A DNA stretch of 40,659 bases from JARRNO01 sp037384885 (lineage in GTDB: Bacteria; Acidobacteriota; UBA4820; DSQY01): NCBI GenBank assembly GCA_037384885.1, contig JARRNO010000013.1:1-40659 (forward strand), read 5' to 3'. Numbering within the stretch: the stretch's first letter is position 1; every line of letters begins with the position of its first letter. The notes under the pieces are model-generated. The model was not told where the DNA came from, did no database searches, and was given only the letters and a program-made list of their open reading frames with translations. A program made the translations under genes and the position numbers. Positions 23,884-32,194 of this stretch are shown piece by piece.

Positions 23884-25662
23884 ATGATTCAGAACCCGCC
23901 GGAAGGCAATCATCCACGCGCTTGGAGCCGGTTCTTCAATCCCATATACCTCTTCCTGGGCGCGGTACTGCTTATGCTTTATTTTGCAGGGCTTGGCTAC
24001 CCGCCTCTTTATGAGCCGGATGAGGGTCGTTACATGGAAATACCGCGTGAAATGATCCTCAACCACGATTATGTCACGCCTCACCTGGACGGCGTGGACT
24101 ACTTCGAAAAGCCGCCGCTGTATTACTGGCTGAATGTCATCTCCATCAAGCTTTTCGGAATCAATGAATTCGCCGCGAGATTCTGGAGCGCGCTGCTCGG
24201 GTTGCTCGGGCTGGGTCTGGCGGCTGTTCTGGCCCATACCATGAGATCGGGGCGCTCGGCCTTCCTTACGATTATCATTCTCGGTTCATGTCCGCTATAT
24301 CTTTTCATGGCGCATCTCGCGACGATCGACATGGTGCTCACCTTTACCTCCACCGCCTGTTTGCTGTGCTTCTGGCTGGCGCGCTGCGAGCCCGAAAAGC
24401 GCCGGGGCCGGGCGCGCCTTTGGTGGTACGGCATGTTTGTGGCCGCAGCCCTTTCCGTGCTGACGAAGGGACTCATCGGCATGGTGTTCCCTGCCGGAAT
24501 TATCGGAATCTACATCGTGTGGAGCGGGGAATGGCGGCTGCTTCGCAGGGTCCCCTGGTTGACGGGAACGCTCTTCTTCCTTGTTGTGGCCGCTCCCTGG
24601 CACATTTTGATGGCGGTGAGACACCCCGATTTTTTACACTTCTATTTTGTCAGGGAGCACTTTCTCCGTTATCTCACGCCCATCGAGAACAGGACCCAGC
24701 CCTTCTGGTTCTTCATCCCTGTGATCGTTCTCGGATTCCTGCCCTGGACGGGATATCTGGCCGGGGCGGGCCGCTTGCTCTCGAGGTCAAAAGTGCGCTC
24801 CTGGGGGCGCGAACATCCTGAAATCGTGTTCCTGTTTTCGTGGATCGGTTTCATATTCCTCTTTTTTTCCGCATCGGATTCCAAGCTGATCCCGTATATG
24901 CTCCCTGCCTTTCCAGCCCTGGCGGTTCTTGCGGCGCTCACGATCGACTCGGGACTGCACGCGGCCAATCCCTTCCCGCTGTCCCAACGCGTCGGAGCAA
25001 CCGTGGGGGCTCTTCTGTGTGTTGTCTTGGCGGCTGTTCTCGGCTGGGCGGCCATGGGGCGCATCCCGGAGTTCTCCGTCCGCGGAGCCTTTTTTCCTCT
25101 TGTGCTCGGATTCAGCATCGTCTCGGTTGTCCTTCTATTGCTTTCGGCGATCTTGTCGCTCCTGCCCCACTTCAAGGGGCGGACCATCGCCTTTTTCCTG
25201 GCTTCCGCGTGCCTTTTCGGGACGATTTGGACGGCTGCGCGCCCCGTGGGCATGGAACGCAGCGCGAAGCCTTTTGTCCCCTACCTTCAGGCGCACTTGA
25301 AGCCGGGAGACGGCCTGTACTCGTTCAACTACTACCCACAGACGCTGCCCGTTTATCTCCGCCGCGAGATTAACGTCGCCGCCTTTCGGGGGGAGCTCAA
25401 TTTTGGGATCAAAAGACTTCCTCGAGAACTCCGTCAAGAGCGTTTCCCGAGCGGGCGAGCGTTTGCAAAACGATGGCGCAAGAGTCCGAGAATTTACCTG
25501 GTGACGGACCACGAATCTCTTCCGCTTCTTCGATCCCTCGGCGTCTCCCCTATCTACACCATTAAAGAAAAGAGGACGGTCATTCTTTTGACAAACCACC
25601 CCCCTTCTCCAGGCGCTTCGGGGGACGCCAATTCCACGAAATCTGCAAGGTCCGGGTCTTAG
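23884..25662 (+). CDS. arnT: ArnT-like lipid-linked aminoarabinose/glycosyl transferase (GT83)
   Basis: 592 residues, about twelve hydrophobic segments. The first periplasmic loop holds YEPDEGRYMEIPREMI with the acidic catalytic motif, followed by YFEKPPLYYWLNVISIKLFG, both characteristic of ArnT/PMT-family enzymes. A soluble periplasmic domain occupies the last ~130 residues. ArnT moves L-Ara4N from undecaprenyl phosphate onto lipid A. Substrate assignment depends on the complete arnBCAD set that follows. The gene starts eight bases after the sugar transferase. Confidence 0.87.
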   Translation: MIQNPPEGNHPRAWSRFFNPIYLFLGAVLLMLYFAGLGYPPLYEPDEGRYMEIPREMILNHDYVTPHLDGVDYFEKPPLYYWLNVISIKLFGINEFAARFWSALLGLLGLGLAAVLAHTMRSGRSAFLTIIILGSCPLYLFMAHLATIDMVLTFTSTACLLCFWLARCEPEKRRGRARLWWYGMFVAAALSVLTKGLIGMVFPAGIIGIYIVWSGEWRLLRRVPWLTGTLFFLVVAAPWHILMAVRHPDFLHFYFVREHFLRYLTPIENRTQPFWFFIPVIVLGFLPWTGYLAGAGRLLSRSKVRSWGREHPEIVFLFSWIGFIFLFFSASDSKLIPYMLPAFPALAVLAALTIDSGLHAANPFPLSQRVGATVGALLCVVLAAVLGWAAMGRIPEFSVRGAFFPLVLGFSIVSVVLLLLSAILSLLPHFKGRTIAFFLASACLFGTIWTAARPVGMERSAKPFVPYLQAHLKPGDGLYSFNYYPQTLPVYLRREINVAAFRGELNFGIKRLPRELRQERFPSGRAFAKRWRKSPRIYLVTDHESLPLLRSLGVSPIYTIKEKRTVILLTNHPPSPGASGDANSTKSARSGS

Positions 25663-25763
25663 CAATCGCAGCACTGCTCGTGCTATCATTGCCTGGAAGA
25701 TTCGGTCGCGGAGCTTTCTTGTTGGCGCTTGAAGGCGAAGCCATTCAGGGAGAATGAAAATCT

Positions 25764-26942
25764 ATGGGAAACGGTTTTGCTGCTCGGAAAGAGTTCCTTC
25801 CATTTTCCAAGCCGACGATACGTCAGGTTGAAATTGACGAGGTCGTGGACAGCCTTCAGTCGGGCTGGATTACCACGGGGCCCAAAGCCGAAAAATTCGA
25901 AAACGATTTCGCGCGCTATACGGGTATGGATGAAGTTCTCGCTCTTTCGTCGGCCACGGCAGGGCTGCACATCGGCCTTGAGGCGCTCGGGCTGAAACCT
26001 GGGGACGAGGTCATCACCACCCCCATGACTTGGGTTTCCACGGTGAATATGATCGAACTGGCGGGTGCAAGGCCGGTTTTCGTGGATATCCATCCAGAGA
26101 CTCTCCAGATCGATGAGCGCCAGATCGAAGACGCTGTAACCGACAGGACGGTGGGCATTCTACCGGTCCATTTCGGCGGCGCGCCCTGCCATATGGGCCC
26201 CATCATGGACATCGCCCGGAAGCACGGCCTCTGGGTTTTCGAGGATGCGGCCCACGGTGTGGGAACGTTTTACGAGGGACGTCACGTGGGCGGGTTCGAC
26301 CGGCTCGGCGTCTTTTCCTTTCATCCGATCAAAAATATGACGACGGCCGAAGGTGGCGTGCTGACGCTGCGGGATCCAGAGCTGGCGCGTGTGCTGAGAT
26401 CGCTCCGCTTTCACGGGTTAGAGAAATCGGCATGGAATCGCTATGCGGAGGGCGGTACGCCCCAGGTGGAAGTCGTGCGCCCGGGCTACAAGTACAACTT
26501 TATGGATCTTCAAGCGGCGCTGGGCATTCACCAACTTGCAGACGTCGACAGTTTCAATGCCCGCAGGCGCCTGCTTGCCTCGGTTTATGACCAGGTTCTC
26601 GCGGAGATCCCCGAGATCCAGCGCCCGGAAGCACCGCCCTACCCGCATTTCCACACGTGGCACCTTTATGTGGTCAAGGTGCTGGATGCGGCGGGCATGT
26701 CGCGGGACCAGTTCATGGCCGGATTGAAGGAACGCAATGTAGGCACGGGGCTGCATTTCAGGGCGGTTCACACCCAGCCGTATTACGCGCAGAAATATCC
26801 GGAATGGACCGGCAGGCTGACGAATGCCGAATGGGCGTCGGACCGGATTCTTTCACTTCCATTGTTTCCCATGATGAGCGAAGATGACGTCGCGTACGTG
26901 GGCGAGGCCGTTAAGGACGTTCTGGCGGCTGGGGGGAACTGA
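25764..26942 (+). CDS. arnB: UDP-4-amino-4-deoxy-L-arabinose aminotransferase
   Basis: 392 residues, DegT/DnrJ/EryC1 fold-type I PLP enzyme. ALSSATAGLHIGLEALGLKP and GDEVITTPMTWVSTVNMIEL are cofactor-binding blocks; FEDAAHGVGTFYEGR precedes SFHPIKNMTTAEGG, whose Lys190 is the likely PLP lysine. It converts UDP-4-keto-pentose (UDP-Ara4O) to UDP-L-Ara4N with glutamate. The 101 bases after arnT carry no clear promoter; GGGAG lies about eleven bases before the ATG. Confidence 0.93.
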   Translation: MGNGFAARKEFLPFSKPTIRQVEIDEVVDSLQSGWITTGPKAEKFENDFARYTGMDEVLALSSATAGLHIGLEALGLKPGDEVITTPMTWVSTVNMIELAGARPVFVDIHPETLQIDERQIEDAVTDRTVGILPVHFGGAPCHMGPIMDIARKHGLWVFEDAAHGVGTFYEGRHVGGFDRLGVFSFHPIKNMTTAEGGVLTLRDPELARVLRSLRFHGLEKSAWNRYAEGGTPQVEVVRPGYKYNFMDLQAALGIHQLADVDSFNARRRLLASVYDQVLAEIPEIQRPEAPPYPHFHTWHLYVVKVLDAAGMSRDQFMAGLKERNVGTGLHFRAVHTQPYYAQKYPEWTGRLTNAEWASDRILSLPLFPMMSEDDVAYVGEAVKDVLAAGGN

Positions 26943-26958
26943 GGGAGAAGTGTTGGTC

Positions 26959-27918
26959 ATGGAAAATCCCGATCTTTCCGTCGTCATTCCTGTATTCAAC
27001 GAGGAGGAGAACCTCCCCGAGCTGGTCTCGCGTCTCAAAGATGCGCTCGTAGCTCTGGACAGGACCTACGAGGTGATCTTCGTCAATGACGGCAGCCGTG
27101 ACAAGTCTTTTTCCATCCTGAAAGAAAGCGCCGAGGCAGACGACCGGCTGGTGGTGATTGATTTTAACCGGAACTACGGACAGCACGCCGCTGTTTTCGC
27201 GGGTTTTGAAGCGTCCCGCGGGGATATCGTTGTCACGCTGGACGCCGATCTCCAGAATCCGCCAGAAGAGATCGGCAAGCTCGTTACAAAAATGGAAGAA
27301 GGCTATGATGTCGTGGGCTCGGTCCGGGTCAAGAGAAGAGACTCTCTGTTCCGGAAATTGGCGTCCCGCCTCATCAACAAGGTCACTTCGACGGTGACCG
27401 GCGTCAAGTTGCACGATTATGGCTGTATGCTCCGCGCCTACCGGCGGGATATCGTGAAAACGCTGTGCAGCTCGCGCGAGATCTCGACCTTTATCCCCGT
27501 CCTGGCTGATCTCTTTGCGGGCAGGGTGACCGAAGTTCCGGTGGCTCACGCCGAACGGTCGCGCGGGCAGAGCAAATACAGCCTCTTCAAACTGGTACGT
27601 CTTCAGTTCGACCTGATTACGAGTTTTTCGCTTCTGCCTCTTCGGGCCACGATGTTCATCGGTTTCATTACGGCGATCCTCTCCATGGCCGTCGCCATTA
27701 TCCTGATTGCGGGGCGGCTGGTCCTGGGGCAGGAATGGGCCGTCGGCGGCGTTTTTACCCTCTTCGCCGCCCTTTTCTTCTTTCTGGGCGTGATGATCTT
27801 TTCTATCGGGCTGCTCGGTGAATACGTAGGCAGGATCTACATGGAGGTCCGGAGACGCCCCCGCTTCGTGATCCGCAGACAAGTCCGGGAAGGACGGATC
27901 GAGGAGCCTCAATCATGA
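26959..27918 (+). CDS. arnC: Undecaprenyl-phosphate 4-deoxy-4-formamido-L-arabinose transferase
   Basis: 319 residues from ATG 26959. GT2 domain at the N-terminus: LSVVIPVFNEEENLPELVSR, VIFVNDGSRDKSF, LDADLQNPPEEIGKL (metal-binding Asp residues) and HAERSRGQSKYS (the GQSKYS acceptor motif). Two C-terminal membrane helices (~235-300) anchor it. It transfers L-Ara4FN to undecaprenyl phosphate on the cytosolic face. GTG 26950 and TTG 26953 are alternative in-frame starts. It overlaps the next gene by four bases. Confidence 0.92.
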   Translation: MENPDLSVVIPVFNEEENLPELVSRLKDALVALDRTYEVIFVNDGSRDKSFSILKESAEADDRLVVIDFNRNYGQHAAVFAGFEASRGDIVVTLDADLQNPPEEIGKLVTKMEEGYDVVGSVRVKRRDSLFRKLASRLINKVTSTVTGVKLHDYGCMLRAYRRDIVKTLCSSREISTFIPVLADLFAGRVTEVPVAHAERSRGQSKYSLFKLVRLQFDLITSFSLLPLRATMFIGFITAILSMAVAIILIAGRLVLGQEWAVGGVFTLFAALFFFLGVMIFSIGLLGEYVGRIYMEVRRRPRFVIRRQVREGRIEEPQS

Positions 27919-28856
27919 GAGCCTTGGTTTTCGGCTATCACACCATGGGATGCGTCGGATTCGATGCGCTGTTGCGGCATGGGTTCACCATTCCCGCCGT
28001 TTACACCCACCGCGACAACCCGGACGAAGAAATCTGGTGGGACAGCCTGGCGGACAGGGCTTCCTCTCATGGTATTCCCGTGCATCATCCAACCACTCTG
28101 AAAGACGAGGCGGTTCAAAACGAGATCATTTCGTACGCCCCCGATTTCATCTTTTCATTCTATTACCGCTACATGATTCCCCAGGTTGTCCTTGATGCGG
28201 CTCCCAAGGGAGCCTTGAATCTCCACGGGTCCCTACTCCCCAGCTATCGCGGGAGGGCGCCCGTGAACTGGGTCCTCGTGAACGGTGAGGCCGAAACGGG
28301 CGTCAGCCTTCACTACATGGTCTCCAAGCCGGACGCGGGAAATCTGGTGGATCAGCAACGCGTTCCCATCGATTTTGAAGATACGGCTCTGACCTTGTAC
28401 AAGAAGCTGGAATCGGCGGCAAAAACATTGCTGGACAAGAACCTGCCCCTTCTCCGGGAGGGCAAGGCGCCCAGCCGGCCGCTGGATCTGACTGCGGGGT
28501 CCTATTTCGGACGCCGGCGTCCGGAAGACGGTGAGATTGACTGGACGTGGCCCGCGGTTCGAATTTACAACTTGGTCAGGGCGGTAACGCATCCGTATCC
28601 GGGCGCATTTTGCCGCTTCCGCGGCAGGAAGTTCTTCATTTGGTGGGGAAAACCGCTGGACGGGCAGGGCGGTGATTCCGCCGGAACCATTACAGAGATT
28701 ACGGATGAAGCGATCGTGGTGGAGGCGGGCGGTTCAAGGTTCAAGGTGCTGCGCTGCCAGCTCGTGGAAGGCCCCGAATGTTCTGGGGGGGACTTCGCCC
28801 GCGAGCACAACCTGAAACCGGGCTTTCGCCTGGCTGGGGAAGGAGATCATTTATGA
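27915..28856 (+). CDS. UDP-L-Ara4N formyltransferase (stand-alone ArnA N-terminal half)
   Basis: 313 residues equivalent to the N-terminal half of E. coli ArnA. Formyltransferase motifs: LNLHGSLLPSYRGRAPVNWV (catalytic Asn and His), TGVSLHYMVSKPDAGNLVDQ (catalytic Asp), and the C-terminal GTYFGRR-like SYFGRRRPEDGEIDW followed by a FMT C-terminal beta domain. It uses 10-formyl-THF to formylate UDP-L-Ara4N. It overlaps arnC by four bases and the dehydrogenase gene by four bases (ATGA), so the two ArnA activities are separate but tightly coupled. Confidence 0.92.
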   Translation: MRALVFGYHTMGCVGFDALLRHGFTIPAVYTHRDNPDEEIWWDSLADRASSHGIPVHHPTTLKDEAVQNEIISYAPDFIFSFYYRYMIPQVVLDAAPKGALNLHGSLLPSYRGRAPVNWVLVNGEAETGVSLHYMVSKPDAGNLVDQQRVPIDFEDTALTLYKKLESAAKTLLDKNLPLLREGKAPSRPLDLTAGSYFGRRRPEDGEIDWTWPAVRIYNLVRAVTHPYPGAFCRFRGRKFFIWWGKPLDGQGGDSAGTITEITDEAIVVEAGGSRFKVLRCQLVEGPECSGGDFAREHNLKPGFRLAGEGDHL

Positions 28857-29890
28857 AGGTACTGATACTCGGAGTCAACGGATTCATCGGCAACGCCCTG
28901 ACCCACCGCATTCTGACCACGACGGACTGGGACGTTTACGGGATGGACCTCTCCGACAACAAGCTCGAACATTCCATCGGCCACGAGCGCTTTCACTTCC
29001 TGGAAGGTGACATCACGATCAACAAGGAGTGGATTGAATACCACATCAAGAAATGTGACGTGGTTCTTCCGCTTGTGGCGATTGCAACACCCGCCACCTA
29101 CGTTAAAGAACCCCTTCGGGTTTTCGAACTCGATTTCGAAGAGAATCTGCGCGTGATCCGCGACTGCGTCAAGTACAAGAAACGAGTGGTCTTCCCATCC
29201 ACTTCAGAAGTCTATGGTATGTGCCAGGATGATGAATTCAAGGAAGACGAGAGCCAGCTGGTGACGGGACCGATCAACAAACCCCGGTGGATTTACTCCT
29301 GCAGCAAGCAGCTCATGGACCGCGTGATCGCGGCCTACGGCCAGCAGGAGGGCCTCCAATACACTCTTTTCCGTCCGTTTAACTGGATCGGCCCCAAGTT
29401 GGACGATATCGACGTCGCGAAGGAAGGGTCCTCCCGCGTGCTCACCCAGTTTATCGTCAATCTCTTTCAGGGCGAGCCCATCCTGCTCGTGGATGGAGGC
29501 CGGCAGAAGCGATGCTTTACTTACGTTGACGACGGAATCGACGGGCTCATGCGGATCATCTTGAACGAAGGCAACGTCTGTGACAACCAGATTTTCAACA
29601 TCGGTAATCCCGACAACGAGTGCTCCATTCACGAGCTTGCCCAGAAAGTTGCACAGCTTTATGAATCGAGGAGGGACCGCATCCCCGGATATACCGCGCC
29701 GGCCATTGAGGGCGTGGATTCGGAAAACTATTACGGCAAGGGCTACCAGGATATCTTTACGAGAAAGCCGAGCATCCAAAACGCCAAACGGATCCTCGGC
29801 TGGACCCCCGCGACAACTCTTGACGAGGCGCTGGAGAAGACCTTCGACGCGTTTCTCGAGGATTGGCTGGCCCTGCAGGATAAGTCCTGA
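28853..29890 (+). CDS. UDP-glucuronate oxidative decarboxylase (stand-alone ArnA C-terminal half)
   Basis: 345 residues from ATG 28853, with AGGAG seven to eight bases upstream; the ATG overlaps the formyltransferase stop. Extended SDR fold: VLILGVNGFIGNALTHRIL (NAD site), FPSTSEVYGMC, and YSCSKQLMDRVIAAYG (Tyr-xxx-Lys). It converts UDP-GlcA to UDP-4-keto-pentose. It matches the C-terminal half of ArnA closely, including RPFNWIGPKLDD. The UDP-GlcA source (ugd) is not in this window. Confidence 0.92.
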   Translation: MKVLILGVNGFIGNALTHRILTTTDWDVYGMDLSDNKLEHSIGHERFHFLEGDITINKEWIEYHIKKCDVVLPLVAIATPATYVKEPLRVFELDFEENLRVIRDCVKYKKRVVFPSTSEVYGMCQDDEFKEDESQLVTGPINKPRWIYSCSKQLMDRVIAAYGQQEGLQYTLFRPFNWIGPKLDDIDVAKEGSSRVLTQFIVNLFQGEPILLVDGGRQKRCFTYVDDGIDGLMRIILNEGNVCDNQIFNIGNPDNECSIHELAQKVAQLYESRRDRIPGYTAPAIEGVDSENYYGKGYQDIFTRKPSIQNAKRILGWTPATTLDEALEKTFDAFLEDWLALQDKS

Positions 29891-29920
29891 ATCATCGCAT
29901 CTGCAAAGGGAGGGTGTCTG

Positions 29921-31006
29921 GTGGCCTGGATCCATAAAATATTCGGCATGCAGCCTCTTGAGCCGGAAAAGCGCCGGAAGGGTCTCTACCAGCCCGTTCC
30001 GGGGTCCGATCTGCAGGCCATTCTTGAAAGGCGCCACGCGCAGCCCAGGGAAACGCCTCCGGCGCCAAAAGTCGAATCCGCCATTCCCGTCCCCGAAGGG
30101 GCCCCCGTTCTCGGCCTGAGAATCGATGTGGACACGCACGACGGTATGAGGGACGGCGTGCCGGCGCTCTTGAGTGTCCTCAACGAATATGGGATCAAGG
30201 GAACCTTTTATCTGGCTCTTGGCCCGGACAAGTCGGGCCGCGCCGTCTTCAATATGCTAAAACCGGGCTTTTTGGTGAAGATGTTCCGGACACGCGCCGC
30301 CAGCATGTACGGCTGGAGGACAATCCTGTCCGGCACGATTCTCCCCCCGCGGCCCGTCGCCACAGGATTTCCCGAGATCGCAAGGAGAATTCGGGAAGAG
30401 GGCCATGAAACAGGCGTGCATTCCTGGGACCACCGGAGCTGGCAGGATAAGCTTCTCAAATGGCGGGACACCAAGGTCGCGCGTGAAATGGAGAACGCTT
30501 TCCAGGCCTATAAGCAGATTTTCGGCGAGCCACCCCACACCTTTGCCTCTCCCGCCTGGCTTTGCCGCAATGAAAGCCTGCTTTACCAGGAAAAACTGGG
30601 GCTTCTTTATGCCAGTGACTGCCGTGGGCAGGATCCCTTTTTCCCCGTGATCGATATCCGGGTCCTGAACACGGCGCAGGTCCCCGCCACCCTCCCTACC
30701 TTGGACGAAGCCCTTGGTGAAACGCACCAAGATGCCGGCGGGTTTTACGAGTCCATACTGGATCAGGTGAAGCCCGGAGAATGGCCTGTACTCACCATTC
30801 ACGCCGAAATCGAAGGCGGACCGTACCGATCAGAGTTTGGAGCCTTCTTAAGAAAAGCCGCCCAACGCCATATCGTGTTGATGCCGCTGCGCGATCTGCT
30901 CGCGCACCGCCTCGCCTCAAAACCTCCCCTGCCCCACTGCACCATGTCTTACGCTGCCGTCGAAGGCCGGCACGGCGTCGTCTCCATGCAAACCATGGAA
31001 GTGTAA
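29921..31006 (+). CDS. arnD: 4-deoxy-4-formamido-L-arabinose-phosphoundecaprenol deformylase with N-terminal extension
   Basis: 361 residues from GTG 29921 (AAAGGGAGGG upstream); E. coli ArnD is about 296. The polysaccharide deacetylase domain begins at VLGLRIDVDTHDGMRDG (~residue 63) and holds GHETGVHSWDHRSWQDKLL, SDCRGQDPFFP, TAQVPATLPTLDE and VLTIHAEIEGG. The extra ~62 residues (MQPLEPEKRRKGLYQPVPG... then Pro/Ala-rich) have no in-frame Met start after them, so they seem to be translated. ArnD removes the formyl group from undecaprenyl-phosphate-Ara4FN. Last arn gene of the cluster. Confidence 0.92.
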   Translation: MAWIHKIFGMQPLEPEKRRKGLYQPVPGSDLQAILERRHAQPRETPPAPKVESAIPVPEGAPVLGLRIDVDTHDGMRDGVPALLSVLNEYGIKGTFYLALGPDKSGRAVFNMLKPGFLVKMFRTRAASMYGWRTILSGTILPPRPVATGFPEIARRIREEGHETGVHSWDHRSWQDKLLKWRDTKVAREMENAFQAYKQIFGEPPHTFASPAWLCRNESLLYQEKLGLLYASDCRGQDPFFPVIDIRVLNTAQVPATLPTLDEALGETHQDAGGFYESILDQVKPGEWPVLTIHAEIEGGPYRSEFGAFLRKAAQRHIVLMPLRDLLAHRLASKPPLPHCTMSYAAVEGRHGVVSMQTMEV

Positions 31007-31031
31007 TCGCTCCTTTAGTCCCTCAGTATCA

Positions 31032-31060
31032 TTGACGCGGCCGAACCTTGCGACTAGAAT
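31032..31060 (+). promoter_or_regulatory. Sigma70-type promoter ahead of the DUF3857 remnant
   Basis: TTGACG (31032-31037) and TAGAAT (31055-31060) with a 17-base spacer, among the best matches in the window. The ~100-base leader holds a hairpin CGGGGC/GCCCCG (31101-31119). The first downstream gene is broken. Confidence 0.7.
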
Positions 31061-31170
31061 GAAGAAATCCTGAACACTGAGCCGACCACAGGTGCCGATG
31101 CGGGGCGGTCAATGCCCCGAGTCCGGGATTCACAGCAGCTCGTCGGCATCACCTTCCTGGGGGATCCAGA

Positions 31171-31990
31171 ATGAAGATGAAACACGTTTTGCCCCTATTG
31201 ATCGCCGTTTTAATGTATGCCGGGTTGTCGAGTCCATTGCCTGCACGAGGACGCAAATCAAATCCATTTGCTTGGCCGCAGCTGCCTCCAAAGAGTGAAA
31301 TTCAAAAAAGGATGTCGCTGCATACGCTTAACGGATTGCTCATTCTCGACAGACAATGTCAGCTTCACATTCGCAGCTTTTACGTTCCCGATCAGGGAAT
31401 TGTGCGGGAAGAATTCATACGAATTCTGGTCTTAAATAAAGAGGGGGCCTCAAACGCCGGCATTAAGGTTTCCGATAATGCGGATGCCGATGTTCTCAGC
31501 ATTGAGGGCCGTACCATCCTTCCGGATGGAAAAATTATCAAGATAAATCCGAAAAATGATATCCAGAGCGTCAAAGTGGGCGGAATGAAGAAAAAAGAGA
31601 ATGTCACCGCCCTGGCGACTGTTAACTTTCCATCTCCGAAGCCGGGTTCGATTCTTGATCTTCATTTTGTCACGAAAACCAAGGGACCTCCATACTTCCT
31701 CTTAGAGCCCGTGATTTTCAACGACCTTGCGCTTTGATCTGGAGGTGAACCTGACGCTGCCGCCGGACCTGGATTGGCGCCCCCCGCACACAAAGGCGGT
31801 GGACATGCCTTGGACCAGTTTCTCTGCGAGCTGGACCTTGGACTCGAAGGGCGTGTGGCACGGCAAAATTCACCTGCTTCTGAAACGAGGGCAATGGGCC
31901 CCCACCAAGCGTCTAGATTGTCTCCGGCAACTGGATGGCATATTTACGGGCCTGTACAGTCCATTGATCCTTCAAAAGAAGAACACGTGA
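31171..31990 (+). pseudogene. Decayed DUF3857 (transglutaminase-like) exported protein
   Basis: The first frame (31171-31737, 188 codons) has a signal peptide and a DUF3857 N-terminal domain (REEFIRILVLNKEGASNAGI, DADVLSIEGRTILPDGKIIK, FPSPKPGSILDLHFVT). It stops just after FNDLAL. Homology then resumes in the +1 frame (31727-31990) with RFDLEVNLTLPPDLDWRPP, which looks like the C-terminal part of the same family. The central transglutaminase-like core of several hundred residues is missing. So a deletion plus frameshift, or an assembly join, has broken it. Family members normally have about 600 residues or more. Confidence 0.7.
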
Positions 31991-32004
31991 GGGCCAGTTG
32001 AAAC

Positions 32005-32057
32005 GGGAGCCCTTGCCGTTGGGGGGCTTTACCCCCCAACGGATTGCCAGGGTTCCC
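32005..32057. terminator. Long two-part hairpin with short T-run
   Basis: Perfect 11-bp inner stem CCGTTGGGGGG / CCCCCCAACGG (32016-32026, 32032-32042, loop CTTTA), capped on an outer 9-bp stem GGGAGCCCT / AGGGTTCCC (32005-32013, 32049-32057, one wobble). TTTT follows at 32058-32061. It sits after the broken gene and before hutH and probably ends transcription from the arn region. Confidence 0.75.
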
Positions 32058-32063
32058 TTTTCC

Positions 32064-32093
32064 TTGACGACCCTTTGCGTGCCGCGAGAAGAT
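32064..32093 (+). promoter_or_regulatory. Possible hutH-like promoter
   Basis: TTGACG (32064-32069), 18-base spacer, GAAGAT (32088-32093). The -35 is good and the -10 poor. It lies directly after the terminator and leaves a ~95-base leader before ATG 32195. Confidence 0.3.
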
Positions 32094-32194
32094 AGACTTT
32101 CCGGCGCGTGCGGTACAGGTACATTCCGGTCCGCGCCCAAGCGGATTCGCCCTTGAAAATAAGAGATGGAACGCATTCTTGAGGAGAACAGGGC

